Source: CAIUSP01 sp040375675 (lineage in GTDB: Bacteria > Actinomycetota > Thermoleophilia > Solirubrobacterales > 70-9). Taken from it: a DNA stretch of 64,000 nt. The stretch covers positions 1 to 64,000 of the forward strand of contig JBEIRY010000001.1 in NCBI GenBank assembly GCA_040375675.1, written 5' to 3'. Position 1 is the stretch's first letter. The number at the start of each line of letters is the position of its first letter. Both the position numbers and the translations under genes were made by a program. The notes beneath the pieces were generated by a model. It did no database searches, was not told the DNA's origin, and saw only the letters and a program-made list of their open reading frames with translations. Shown here in pieces: positions 43,925 to 52,693 of the stretch.

Positions 43925-44200
43925 ATGCAGAACCCAAAGCAGAAATACAGACTCCGGGCGCCAGGCTCAGGCCGCGAAGCGATCGCCGAAGCCTCGGCTC
44001 AAGGCGTCTACGTGGACCGCGAAAGCGGTGAAGAGATGACGGCCATCTCGGCCATTCTGCCGCTGGCGCCATCTGAATCCGCACTTATCCGCACCCCTGA
44101 GAACCTCAGGGCCTGCGGCCGGTGTGATCAGTTGATCGGCCTCGACGTGAGCGACTGCCCCTACTGCGGTCTGCGTCAAGAGCCGGCAACCGCAAAGTGA
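43925..44200 (+). CDS. Small zinc-ribbon protein
   Basis: 91 residues from the ATG at 43925 (MQNPKQKYRLRAPGSGREAI). A longer reading frame exists but overlaps the divergent glycosyltransferase. The C-terminus has a CxxC...CxxC zinc ribbon (CGRCDQLIGLDVSDCPYCG). The stop overlaps the GTG of the following lipoprotein gene (GTGA). Function unknown. Confidence 0.7.
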   Translation: MQNPKQKYRLRAPGSGREAIAEASAQGVYVDRESGEEMTAISAILPLAPSESALIRTPENLRACGRCDQLIGLDVSDCPYCGLRQEPATAK

Positions 44201-44475
44201 ACCTGCGTCGGCCCATCGCCGGCGCGCTCCTGATCTTCTGTATAGGGGCAGGCTCTATCGGCTGTGGTTCTGGTGGCTCCGAAACTTCGACCAGTGAGTT
44301 CCAGATCGACGTGCCTGGAGTGAGCACTACGACCATTGGAGCGGAACCGGGTAGTGGCACCGGTGTGAACCCCGGCCTACCGGATACGAAAGAAAACGAC
44401 CTCCCGCCCCAGCCAGGATCACCTCAGGATGCCTTCGAGAAGTTCTGCAACGAGCACCCCGACGCCTGCGGCTGA
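44197..44475 (+). CDS. Small lipoprotein
   Basis: 92 residues. A basic start (MNLRRP), hydrophobic core and lipobox GSIGC (Cys about 23) precede a Ser/Thr/Gly/Pro-rich linker and an acidic C-terminus with one further Cys pair (FCNEHPDACG). It is probably anchored on the outer face of the membrane. It overlaps and is co-translated with the zinc-ribbon gene. Function unknown. Confidence 0.7.
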   Translation: MNLRRPIAGALLIFCIGAGSIGCGSGGSETSTSEFQIDVPGVSTTTIGAEPGSGTGVNPGLPDTKENDLPPQPGSPQDAFEKFCNEHPDACG

Positions 44476-44497
44476 GGTACTGGCGTGAACCGAACGC

Positions 44498-45313
44498 CTA
44501 GAAGCCGCCGGGAGCCTTGACGATCGAGGCTGAGTAGAGCAGGCGGTTCGTCTTGTAGGAGCAGGTGAAGCGACGCTGCTGCCCCAACTTCTGGACCGGA
44601 CTTCCTGCCTTGACGTTCGCGCTTGCACTCGAGCCAGAGCCCACCGTGCAGCCACCCTTGCTCTTGGAGGGATTGCGGCTGGCTCGCCAGGAGTTTCCGT
44701 TCGAAAGTGCTCCAACGAATACCGGAGCCCAAGTCGGGATGGTCAGTGCTGCGACATAGCCCTTGTTGATCAGAAGCGGCTGATGCAAGGTGAATGTGGT
44801 GGTTGAACCGAAGAAGGGCTTCAGCTCCTCGACCGGGGTTTGCTTGACGAGGACGTAATCCTGGTTTCCCTTCTGGATGTTCTTGTTGATCGGCTTCAGA
44901 ATCGAAAGACGTGCCTTCGCCGGACCCCCGAAACCCTCGAAGCGGCTGTCGGAACCGATGTCACACCCTTCGCTCAAACACCTCTCGGCCTTGGCGCTCG
45001 GCTTACCCAGCTTGATCGACCAGGCAACGACCTTGCCCTTCCATGGGGCAACGAACGGAGACTTCTTGCCATCTATCGCCAGCTGAAATCCGGTCACTTT
45101 GGCTTCGACGAAGCACTGGCTGCTGCCCTTACTGAGCGGGCACGATGGAGTCGCGGGAGCGGCCGCACCCAGCACCTTGAGGGTCACGCCAAAGGCAGGC
45201 AGTGCGGCAAAAGCGACGACGGCGAGTACACCAGCGGTTGCCAGCACACCCAATCCGGCCTTGCCCTTGCGGGTTTTGGGGAATCTCTTCATCTGCATGC
45301 CTACATTGAACAC
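44498..45313 (-). CDS. Secreted protein with several cysteine pairs, unknown function
   Basis: 271 residues from 45313; the MKRFPKTRKGKAG start at 45292 is more natural (264 residues). A signal-like helix (VLATAGVLAVVAFAALPAFG) is followed by a beta-rich domain with cysteine pairs (CPLSKGSSQC, CLSEGC, and a late pair CTVG...CSY). Similar all-beta secreted proteins are frequent in Thermoleophilia-type genomes, without known role. It stands between convergent and divergent neighbours and seems to have its own promoter. Confidence 0.7.
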   Translation of the reverse strand: MFNVGMQMKRFPKTRKGKAGLGVLATAGVLAVVAFAALPAFGVTLKVLGAAAPATPSCPLSKGSSQCFVEAKVTGFQLAIDGKKSPFVAPWKGKVVAWSIKLGKPSAKAERCLSEGCDIGSDSRFEGFGGPAKARLSILKPINKNIQKGNQDYVLVKQTPVEELKPFFGSTTTFTLHQPLLINKGYVAALTIPTWAPVFVGALSNGNSWRASRNPSKSKGGCTVGSGSSASANVKAGSPVQKLGQQRRFTCSYKTNRLLYSASIVKAPGGF

Positions 45314-45377
45314 AGTCGAGGCCTTCGGGTTGCGATCTTCCTGCCAACACGAAGCGCGGCTCAGGCGTGCTCACGCG

Positions 45378-45383
45378 TAAGAT
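45378..45383 (+). promoter_or_regulatory. Predicted -10 element, leaderless ABC exporter operon
   Basis: TAAGAT ends exactly 6 bases before the ATG at 45390, without a ribosome site. Confidence 0.55.
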
Positions 45384-45389
45384 GAACCA

Positions 45390-46352
45390 ATGCTCGCAAT
45401 CGAAACCCACGGTCTGGAGCGGGAATTCCAAGGCTCCGTCAAGGCTGTGGACGGTGTCGACCTCTCGGTTCGCACAGGAGAGATCTACGGCTTCCTCGGG
45501 CCGAACGGAGCCGGCAAGACCACGACCGTCCGCATCCTCACCACCCTCCTCCAACTTACGGGTGGCACCGCGATCGTCGCCGGTCACGACGTCATGGAGG
45601 ACCCGAGCTCGGTGCGCAGGTCGATAGGGGTTGCTCTTCAGGAGGCAGCGCTCGATCCGCTGATGACCGGTCGCGAACTGCTCGATCTGCAGGCGACCCT
45701 CCATGGCATTCCGAGCTCGAAACGCACCGCGCTTTCGATCGACCTGCTCGAGCGCGTCGGACTGACCGATGCGGCCGACCGCCAGGTGGGCACCTACTCG
45801 GGAGGGATGCGCAGGAGAATCGATCTCGCCTCGGCGCTGGTGCACGCGCCGGAGGTCCTCTTCCTCGACGAGCCGACCACCGGCCTCGACCCGGTAAGCC
45901 GTCAGGCGATCTGGAACGAAGTCGAACGCCTGAACGACGAGGGGACAACAGTCTTCTTGACCACTCAGTATCTGGAGGAGGCCGACCAGCTAGCCGACCG
46001 CGTCGGGATCATCTCCAGCGGAAAGATCGTCGCGGAGGGAACACCAACGGAACTCAAGGCTCAGGTCGGCAGCCCTCACTTGGAGATCGCAGTCGAGGGA
46101 GGCGAAGAGGCCGACGTCGCGGCAGAGATGGCGCTTGCAGGTTTTGGAAAGATCCTTCCGCCGAAGGACGGCAAGCTTCAGCTGGAGATAGCCGGCGGGG
46201 CAGGAGACATTTCGCCGGTAGTCAGGGCGCTGGACGAGCAGGGGATAGCAGTTGCCTCGCTGGAGCTGGTCAGACCAACGCTCGACGACGTATTCGTGGA
46301 AAAGACCGGAGAGCATCTGGAAGGCTCGGCTGCGGACTCCGGGTCCGAATGA
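45390..46352 (+). CDS. ABC transporter ATPase, DrrA type
   Basis: 320 residues. Walker A GPNGAGKTTTVRIL (about 38-51), signature SGGMRRRIDLASALV, Walker B VLFLDEPTTGLDP. The switch region FLTTQYLEEADQLADRVGII has Gln instead of His, as in daunorubicin-resistance type exporters. A C-terminal regulatory domain of about 90 residues follows. With two membrane partners downstream (overlaps of four bases) it forms an exporter for an unknown, probably hydrophobic, substrate. Confidence 0.92.
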   Translation: MLAIETHGLEREFQGSVKAVDGVDLSVRTGEIYGFLGPNGAGKTTTVRILTTLLQLTGGTAIVAGHDVMEDPSSVRRSIGVALQEAALDPLMTGRELLDLQATLHGIPSSKRTALSIDLLERVGLTDAADRQVGTYSGGMRRRIDLASALVHAPEVLFLDEPTTGLDPVSRQAIWNEVERLNDEGTTVFLTTQYLEEADQLADRVGIISSGKIVAEGTPTELKAQVGSPHLEIAVEGGEEADVAAEMALAGFGKILPPKDGKLQLEIAGGAGDISPVVRALDEQGIAVASLELVRPTLDDVFVEKTGEHLEGSAADSGSE

Positions 46353-47137
46353 GCCAGCTTGGATCGAATCTGCGTGTAGTCGGACAGCTCGGTCGACGCT
46401 CTATTCGCCAGACCTTCAGGCGCCCCCAGCTGGCCGCGCCGCTGGTCGTCTTCCCCACCATCCTCCTGGCAATCCAGACTGCGGGGGCGGGGCGGGCGGT
46501 AGACCTCCCCCAGTTCCCTGCCGTCAACGGCTTCCTGGACTTCATGCTTGCCGGGGCGATGGTTCAGGCCTGCATGCTCGCCGGAAATACCGGCGCGATC
46601 GCACTCGCTCTGGATATCGAGATGGGTTTCGATGACCGCCTGCTGGCAGCGCCGGTATCTAGATACTCGCTGCTTTTGGGGAGGCTGATGGGCACCGCGG
46701 TCATGGGTCTTCTGATCGCCACCTGGTTCATCGTGATCGGGCTGATCTTCGGGGCGCAGATTCAGGCAGGCGTTCTCGGGGTGGCATGGATCCTCGGCTG
46801 CGTAGCTGCAACGGCGGTGGCTTTTGGCGCAATCGCGGCCTCGATCGCGCTTCGAAGTGGCAAGGCGAGCGTTGTCCAGGGACTTTTCCCGCTCATCTTC
46901 GTGGTTCTCTTTCTCTCGACCGCCTTCTTCCCCGACAACCTGATGCTGCAGCCTGCTGCATCGGTCGCCAAGTACAACCCCTTGAGCTTCGTGGTCGACG
47001 GAATGAGGGAACCGATCATCTCCGGATTTTCCGGCCCACACACATTGAGGGCGTTGGCCTCGATTGCGGGTCTGCTGCTGATCGGCTTCACCCTTAGCGC
47101 GCTGGCACTGAAGTCGCGATTGAAGAGGGGCGGATGA
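46349..47137 (+). CDS. ABC-2 type permease (first)
   Basis: 262 residues, six helices, ABC-2 family. Contains GFDDRLLAAPVSRYSLLLGRLMGTAVMG and AKYNPLSFVVDGMRE, the usual cytoplasmic coupling and C-terminal motifs. It starts in an ATGA overlap with the ATPase and ends in an ATGA overlap with the second permease. It makes up the pore together with the latter. Confidence 0.88.
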   Translation: MSQLGSNLRVVGQLGRRSIRQTFRRPQLAAPLVVFPTILLAIQTAGAGRAVDLPQFPAVNGFLDFMLAGAMVQACMLAGNTGAIALALDIEMGFDDRLLAAPVSRYSLLLGRLMGTAVMGLLIATWFIVIGLIFGAQIQAGVLGVAWILGCVAATAVAFGAIAASIALRSGKASVVQGLFPLIFVVLFLSTAFFPDNLMLQPAASVAKYNPLSFVVDGMREPIISGFSGPHTLRALASIAGLLLIGFTLSALALKSRLKRGG

Positions 47138-47913
47138 GCAGCCAGGCCATAAGTACGAGCTTGCCGGTAGTCCGGTCGCTGATAGGCCGCTCGATGAACG
47201 AGCTCTTTCGCGTGCCCGGCGCTGCGATACCCGGTGTGCTGGCTCCCACGATCTTCTTTCTCGGGCTCACCGCGGTATTCGGCAACCTCGCTCTGTTGCC
47301 GGGGTTCGAAGCCGACCGCTATCAGAGCTTCATCATCCCGGTCAGCATGATGCAGGGAGCGGCCTTCACCGGCGCGGCCACCGGAGTGAACCTGGCCCGG
47401 GATATCGAACAGGGGTGGTTCGATCGGTTGCTCGCATCGCCGGCTCCCCGCCCGGTTCTACTGGCAGGACTCGTCTACTCGGCGAGCCTCCGCGCACTCA
47501 TCCCCGGCACCGTGGTCGTCTGCGTAGGGCTTGCCATCGGCGTGCACTGGCCAGGGATCATCGGAGTGCTGATCGCCGCAGTGATGATCATGGGACTGGC
47601 CGCGACGGCCGCGACCTGGGGGGCGACGCTGGCTTTCAAGTTCAAAACCCAGTCAGCGGCGCCGCTGATGCAGGCCGGAACCCTGCTCGCCGTGCTCACC
47701 ACGACCGCTTACGCACCGCTGCCGTTGCTAACTGGCTGGCTCAAGGTCGTTGCTACCTACAACCCCTTGACCCAGGTGCTCGAGGCAGTCAGACAGGGGT
47801 TCGTTGGCGATGTGACCTGGGCCAACACCTGGCCGGGGCTGGTGGCGCTGATCGGTCTCTGGATCTTCTTCACATTCCTCGCTCTGCGCGGAATGCGAAA
47901 GATGACCGCCTGA
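47134..47913 (+). CDS. ABC-2 type permease (second)
   Basis: 259 residues, six helices, clearly paralogous to the first permease (EQGWFDRLLASPAPRPVLLAGLVYSASLRALI and ATYNPLTQVLEAVRQGF). A heterodimeric channel is likely. The gene ends 15 bases from the convergent infA stop. Confidence 0.88.
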   Translation: MSSQAISTSLPVVRSLIGRSMNELFRVPGAAIPGVLAPTIFFLGLTAVFGNLALLPGFEADRYQSFIIPVSMMQGAAFTGAATGVNLARDIEQGWFDRLLASPAPRPVLLAGLVYSASLRALIPGTVVVCVGLAIGVHWPGIIGVLIAAVMIMGLAATAATWGATLAFKFKTQSAAPLMQAGTLLAVLTTTAYAPLPLLTGWLKVVATYNPLTQVLEAVRQGFVGDVTWANTWPGLVALIGLWIFFTFLALRGMRKMTA

Positions 47914-47928
47914 GGAGGGCTTGCCCGC

Positions 47929-48147
47929 CTACTTGTAGCGGTAAGTGATGCGTCCCCGGTCGAGGTCATACGGAGAGAGCTCGATCTTGACCTTGTCCCC
48001 GGGGAGGATGCGAATGTAGTGGCGCCGCATCTTTCCCGAGATATGACCAAGCACCTCGTGCCCGTTGTCGAGCTTGACCCGGAACATGGTGTTGGGGAGA
48101 GATTCGGTGATCTCCCCTTCCATCTCGATCTTTTCTTCTTTACCCAC
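47929..48147 (-). CDS. infA: Translation initiation factor IF-1
   Basis: 72 residues, S1-fold: KIEMEGEITESLPNTMFRVKLDNGHEVLGHISGKMRRHYIRI and a terminal LSPYDLDRGRITYRYK. The start is GTG. A TAGGCT hexamer (48155-48160) ends 7 bases before it and there is no ribosome site, so the mRNA is probably leaderless. It sits after cca rather than in the ribosomal spc operon beside rpmJ. Confidence 0.97.
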   Translation of the reverse strand: MGKEEKIEMEGEITESLPNTMFRVKLDNGHEVLGHISGKMRRHYIRILPGDKVKIELSPYDLDRGRITYRYK

Positions 48148-48154
48148 GATCAGC

Positions 48155-48160
48155 AGCCTA
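48155..48160 (-). promoter_or_regulatory. Predicted -10 element, leaderless infA
   Basis: TAGGCT on the minus strand ends 7 bases before the GTG start of infA. Confidence 0.55.
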
Positions 48161-48175
48161 GCGACTGAGCACGCG

Positions 48176-49627
48176 TCACCGGCCCTGCGTGGCCATCCCC
48201 TTGATCATCTCCCGCGCCTCGTCTGGCCCGGAGAGCTCCCCCGCGTACGTTGCCGCGCGAAGCTCCTCGATGATCCTGCCTACCTCGGGACCGGGAGAAA
48301 TGTTCAGTTCTTCGACTATCTCGTCGCCGTTCAGGGGAGGACTTGGTGGTCCGTCACGATGCCAGTCGAGGGCCGGGGTGAACATCTCCTTTGCAAGATC
48401 GAGATGCGCGGCAACCATCTCCTCGCTGGCGATCGGGCCTGAGCCCCTGGCCGAGAGACGGTCGGCGACGCTGAGCAGCGTGACATCGGCTGCCACGGGG
48501 TCGCAAGCGCTCAGGTAGTCGTAGACCCGGCGCCTGGCCAGCGGACGCTCGTGAATCAGGAACCCGAGCCGCAGATGATTCCGAACCAGCGAGGTGAGAT
48601 AGGCAGAGAGCTTTCTGCCAACTCTGAAGCGGTCGCAGATCTCGAGCGTAATCTCCGCACCGGCCTCATCGTGGCCCATGAAGGTGACCATGTCCCCCTC
48701 CTCCAAACGAGTAGCCGGCTTGCCTATGTCGTGGAAGAGTGCTCCGATCCTGAGAGCCACGCGCCGGGTGACATCTTCAGCCACGACCTCGTCGAGAAAC
48801 TCATCCAGCCGCGTAGCCTCTGCCCCGGCGTATTCAGAGAGCCTCGACTCCGCCTCCAGAAGCTGCTCGAGAACCGCGAGCGTATGTCCATGTACATCGA
48901 GGTGATGATTTCGGTTCTGCCCTACGCCTCGAAGAGTCGCCAGTTCCGGCAGGAAGTGCTCGGTGACCTGCAGTTCGTCGAGGAGCTCTAATGAGCGCAT
49001 CGGATCGCGCCCCGAAAGCATCAGGCTGAACTCGGCGAACTGCCTCTCTCCCGCGGGCTCTCCTGCCCGCGCAGATTCGATGCGGGCCAGCTCGATCGTC
49101 CCTGGCTCGACGACCAACTCGCAAGCGGTCGCGATTCTCGCTGCGCGAAGCAGGCGCAAAGGGTCGTCTGAAAAGCTCTGATTCGAAGCGGCGCGAAGTA
49201 CCCGCTTCTCGACATCAGCCTCTCCACCGGTTGGATCGATCAGAATCTCAGCACTCTCGGTCAGGTGAATGGCCATAGCGTTGATGGTGAAGTCGCGTAA
49301 ACGAAGGTCCCCCTCGATGTCTTCGGCCCGAAGGCCCGCAACGTCGAGATGCCAGCTCCTGTCGGCCGATACGACGCGCCAAGTTCCATGTTCGGCGGAC
49401 AGTTCAAATGCAAATCCCCTTCCCCCCGCCGCGACCTCGCGTGCGATTCGCTGCTCGTCTCCAGAGGAAACCACGAGATCTACATCCACCACATCGGATC
49501 CGAAGAGGGCGTCTCGTACAGCGCCACCGACTATCCAGACCTGATCTTCTTCGGCAAGGGTGTCGATGGCTACTTTTGCGGCCTCGGCAGACCTGACCCG
49601 ACCGACGATCTCGGAATGAGCACTCAC
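48176..49627 (-). CDS. cca: CCA tRNA nucleotidyltransferase with HD domain
   Basis: 483 residues. Class II nucleotidyltransferase head with VGGAVRDALFGSDVVDVDLVV (GG-x5 and the D-x-D metal pair). It then has RDFTINAMAIH and the RLLRAARIA segment, and a C-terminal HD domain (LFHDIGKPATRLEEGDMVTFMGHDEAGAEI). It adds or repairs the CCA end of tRNAs; the three tRNA genes of this window lack encoded CCA and thus need it. GTGA overlap with alr. Confidence 0.95.
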   Translation of the reverse strand: MSAHSEIVGRVRSAEAAKVAIDTLAEEDQVWIVGGAVRDALFGSDVVDVDLVVSSGDEQRIAREVAAGGRGFAFELSAEHGTWRVVSADRSWHLDVAGLRAEDIEGDLRLRDFTINAMAIHLTESAEILIDPTGGEADVEKRVLRAASNQSFSDDPLRLLRAARIATACELVVEPGTIELARIESARAGEPAGERQFAEFSLMLSGRDPMRSLELLDELQVTEHFLPELATLRGVGQNRNHHLDVHGHTLAVLEQLLEAESRLSEYAGAEATRLDEFLDEVVAEDVTRRVALRIGALFHDIGKPATRLEEGDMVTFMGHDEAGAEITLEICDRFRVGRKLSAYLTSLVRNHLRLGFLIHERPLARRRVYDYLSACDPVAADVTLLSVADRLSARGSGPIASEEMVAAHLDLAKEMFTPALDWHRDGPPSPPLNGDEIVEELNISPGPEVGRIIEELRAATYAGELSGPDEAREMIKGMATQGR

Positions 49628-50763
49628 TGGATGACCTCGCGAGGGACTCGCTGGCCTATTCCGACCGTAACCTCGTAGTTGATCGTTCCGAGATGATCTG
49701 CGAGCTCCTGAGCGGTGATCTCGTCATCCCCTTGCTTGCCGAGCAGAACCACCTCATCTCCAACTTCCACTTTGGAATCCGGACCCAGATCGATCGCGAT
49801 GTTGTCCATCGACACGGCACCGATCACAGGCGCCCGACTACCACCAACCAGAACATCGGCAAGACCGCCGAATGCACGGCGGTAACCGTCTCCGTAGCCC
49901 ACTGGACAGATAGCCACCTTGGTAGGGGAATCTGCGGTCCACTTCCTTCCATACCCGACCGAGTCGCCAGCCTGAAGCTCTTTGATCGCACCGATGCGTG
50001 AGACGAGGCTCAAAGCAGGCTCGAGCCCGAGGGCCCTCGGGTCATCTCCATATGGAGAGAGACCGTAGATGGCAATTCCGCAACGGACGAAATCAAAGTG
50101 AGAGCCAGACTCGGATAGGGTCGCGCCACTGTTTGCAGCGTGAACCAGACACCCCGGCTGCAAGCTGCGCGCAATCGCGACGCTGTCAGAGAATCTCTCC
50201 ATCTGCTCTTCGAGATACGGATCCCCGATCTCGTCGGCAGTTGCGAAATGAGTCCAGAGTCCAGCCAGCTCGAGGTCTTCATCTCGAGCCGCCGAGCTGA
50301 GTAGCTCGGACACCATCGCCTGATCGGTTTCGCCGAGTCGCCCCATGCCGGTGTCGTGCTTGACATGGACCCTCAGGGGCTTGCCCCGCTCGGCCCCGAT
50401 CGCCTTACAGGCGTCGAGAAAGCCCTTCGTCCACACTCCTACCTCGGCATCGATCGCAGCCGCTCTGGCGAGCTCATCGGGGCTCATTGCACCGAGGACT
50501 ATCAGCGGGACATCTCCAGCCTCAGGTACCGCAGCAAGGATCTCCTCTGCCTCACCTGCAGTTGCAACAGCGAGTCTGGCGGCCCCACCCCGAAGCGCAG
50601 CTCTCGCCACCTCGGCGGCACCGTGTCCGTAGGCGTCGGCCTTGACCACTGCGCACAGCTCTGACCCACCAGCGAGCTGATCGATGATCGCGCGACAGTT
50701 TCCTTCGATCGCAACAGTGGAGATGCGGGCAAGAATTCTCTGCCCAGATGCAGCCTCGCTCAT
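49624..50763 (-). CDS. alr: Alanine racemase
   Basis: 379 residues, fold-type III PLP enzyme. The PLP lysine is in VVKADAYGHGAAEV (about 37-50). FVRCGIAIYGLSPYG and the catalytic tyrosine region DSVGYGRKW are visible. It supplies D-alanine for peptidoglycan. It overlaps both neighbours by four bases (ATGA with nnr, GTGA with cca), so the group nnr-alr-cca is co-translated. Confidence 0.96.
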   Translation of the reverse strand: MSEAASGQRILARISTVAIEGNCRAIIDQLAGGSELCAVVKADAYGHGAAEVARAALRGGAARLAVATAGEAEEILAAVPEAGDVPLIVLGAMSPDELARAAAIDAEVGVWTKGFLDACKAIGAERGKPLRVHVKHDTGMGRLGETDQAMVSELLSSAARDEDLELAGLWTHFATADEIGDPYLEEQMERFSDSVAIARSLQPGCLVHAANSGATLSESGSHFDFVRCGIAIYGLSPYGDDPRALGLEPALSLVSRIGAIKELQAGDSVGYGRKWTADSPTKVAICPVGYGDGYRRAFGGLADVLVGGSRAPVIGAVSMDNIAIDLGPDSKVEVGDEVVLLGKQGDDEITAQELADHLGTINYEVTVGIGQRVPREVIQ

Positions 50764-52274
50764 CTGCTCAGACCTCCTGGTATCTCCTCCAGTACATCAC
50801 TGGCGATTACGGAATCGACTCCAATGCGTTTGGCAGCGGCGATTCCGGCTCGAGCATGGGCTTTGACCGCTACGCAGGCAGATTCGAAAGGATCGAGTCC
50901 TCGGGCGAGCATCGCGCCGATCATGCCCGATAGAACATCACCGGTGCCAGCGGTGGCAAGTGCGGGGGTCGAGTACGGATTTATCGCGACCTTCTCGCCA
51001 TCGGTAACGATCGTGTCGTCGCCTTTGAAGACGACTACCGAGCCGGAAAGCCTCGCCGCCTCCATGGCGCTCTCCAGTCGATGCTCGGATACCTGTGCTG
51101 AATCAGCCTCGAGGAGACGAGCCAACTCGCCAGCGTGAGGGGTAAGAACCGTCGCCTGTCTCCTGTCAGAAAGCAGTCCGAGCTTGCCGGAAAGTGCCTG
51201 GAATGCATCGGCATCGACCACCAGGGGTGCGGAAAAACGTGGCAGGAGATTCCTCGCCAGGCGCTCGAGCGACGGCTCGCGACCGAGCCCGGGCCCGAAG
51301 ACGATGGCGTCTGCCCCTTCGCAAGCGGCAATCATCTGTTCCTCAGCCGCGCCTCTGAAGAACCCTTCCCGGGAGGGACAGCCAACCGACATCACCTCGG
51401 TCAGCTTGATCTCGAATATCTGTGCGAGCTCTGCGGGCACAACAACCGTGGCGTAGCCGGCGCCGCTTCTTACTGCAGCCGTTGCGGACATGCAGACCGC
51501 TCCAGTGAGACCGCGGGACCCACCGCAGATGACCACCCGTCCAGAAGTGAACTTGTTCGATTCAGAGCCGCGAGCAGGAGGGGCGGCGAGTACACGGTCC
51601 GAGATCAGACCAGCGTAAGGATCTGCGGGCGCATCGTCCGGTATGCCGATGGGGGCGACCACGAGATCTCCACAGACCCACTTTCCGGGAGCGATCCAGT
51701 GGCCGAGCTTCGAGAGGTGGAAGGTCACCGTGGCATCCGCTTTGACCGCCTCTCCCACTATCTCCCCAGTGCTTGCGTTGACACCGGATGCGATGTCAGC
51801 GGAGACGACCGAGGCGTTCGAATCGTTGAGCGACGAGATCGCAGCGGCAGCGGCATCTCGCGGTTCGCCGGCAAAGCCCGTTCCGAAGATCGCATCGACT
51901 GCAACCTCAGCGTCTGAAAGCAGCGCTCCGATCCTTCCGTCGGCGACCTCTACGACAGGGCCGAGGCGGTCCAGATTGACCTGGGAGTCAGGGGTGATTC
52001 CCTCAGTACCACCGACCAAGACCGTCTCGACCTGATGGCCTCTCTCACGCAACACGCGCGCAGCAACCAAGCCGTCGCCCCCGTTGTTTCCCTTGCCGCA
52101 GACCACGAGGATTCTCTTCTCCGAACCGGCGAGACTCGCCGCCCTCTCGGCCAAAGCCATGCCTGCGGTCTCCATCAACTCGAGTGAGGAGATACCCCTG
52201 TCCTCGATCGCCCAGCGGTCGTCCTCGCGCATTTGCGCGGCATCGAGGCAGGGATCGAGCCATTCAGCGGTCAC
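50760..52274 (-). CDS. nnr: Bifunctional NAD(P)H-hydrate epimerase/dehydratase
   Basis: 504 residues. The N-terminal epimerase domain has VVCGKGNNGGDGLVAARVL (about 55-73) and FGTGFAGEPRD. The C-terminal ADP-dependent dehydratase has VVICGGSRGLTGAVCMSA, VFGPGLGR, LTPHAGELARLL and ATAGTGDVLSGMIG. It repairs hydrated NAD(P)H. GTG start; a TAGGCT hexamer (52283-52288) ends 8 bases upstream. Confidence 0.95.
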   Translation of the reverse strand: MTAEWLDPCLDAAQMREDDRWAIEDRGISSLELMETAGMALAERAASLAGSEKRILVVCGKGNNGGDGLVAARVLRERGHQVETVLVGGTEGITPDSQVNLDRLGPVVEVADGRIGALLSDAEVAVDAIFGTGFAGEPRDAAAAAISSLNDSNASVVSADIASGVNASTGEIVGEAVKADATVTFHLSKLGHWIAPGKWVCGDLVVAPIGIPDDAPADPYAGLISDRVLAAPPARGSESNKFTSGRVVICGGSRGLTGAVCMSATAAVRSGAGYATVVVPAELAQIFEIKLTEVMSVGCPSREGFFRGAAEEQMIAACEGADAIVFGPGLGREPSLERLARNLLPRFSAPLVVDADAFQALSGKLGLLSDRRQATVLTPHAGELARLLEADSAQVSEHRLESAMEAARLSGSVVVFKGDDTIVTDGEKVAINPYSTPALATAGTGDVLSGMIGAMLARGLDPFESACVAVKAHARAGIAAAKRIGVDSVIASDVLEEIPGGLSR

Positions 52275-52282
52275 CTGAGACC

Positions 52283-52288
52283 AGCCTA
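52283..52288 (-). promoter_or_regulatory. Predicted -10 element of nnr
   Basis: TAGGCT on the minus strand ends 8 bases before the nnr GTG; an internal, near-leaderless promoter in the acpS-nnr gap. Confidence 0.4.
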
Positions 52289-52301
52289 GGACGAAAGTGC
52301 C

Positions 52302-52691
52302 TCAGTGCGTGGTAGACGAAGCCCGAACCAAGGCGACTGCGCCGGCCATATCCCTGGAATGGGTTAGTGAGACCGATACGTCGAGCCCCCTGGCGAGCGC
52401 TATCTCCGAGGCCCGGCCGCTCAATTCGACGCGGGGAGCGCCCGAACCATCGATCCGGATCTCTACCTGGGAAACCGGCACACCACGCTCGCCGATCGCC
52501 TTCACTACCGCTTCTTTGGCGGCAAACCGCGCTGCCAGATGCCTTCCGGGCCTGACACGCTCATTCGAGTAGGCAAGCTCTCCAGAGCTGAAAAGGCGCT
52601 CAGCCAGAGCCGGGCGGCGATCGAGAGCGGCCTCGACCCGATCGATCTCGATCAGGTCGATACCTATCCCCTCTCCAGAAACAGGATCCAT
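52302..52691 (-). CDS. acpS: Holo-[acyl-carrier-protein] synthase
   Basis: 129 residues from the ATG at 52691, two bases after the glmS stop; a longer upstream frame overlaps glmS and is rejected. GIGIDLIEIDRVEAAL carries the metal-binding Asp, and RFAAKEAVVKAIG the second site. It attaches phosphopantetheine to acyl carrier protein. Confidence 0.95.
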   Translation of the reverse strand: MDPVSGEGIGIDLIEIDRVEAALDRRPALAERLFSSGELAYSNERVRPGRHLAARFAAKEAVVKAIGERGVPVSQVEIRIDGSGAPRVELSGRASEIALARGLDVSVSLTHSRDMAGAVALVRASSTTH

Positions 52692-52693
52692 AT

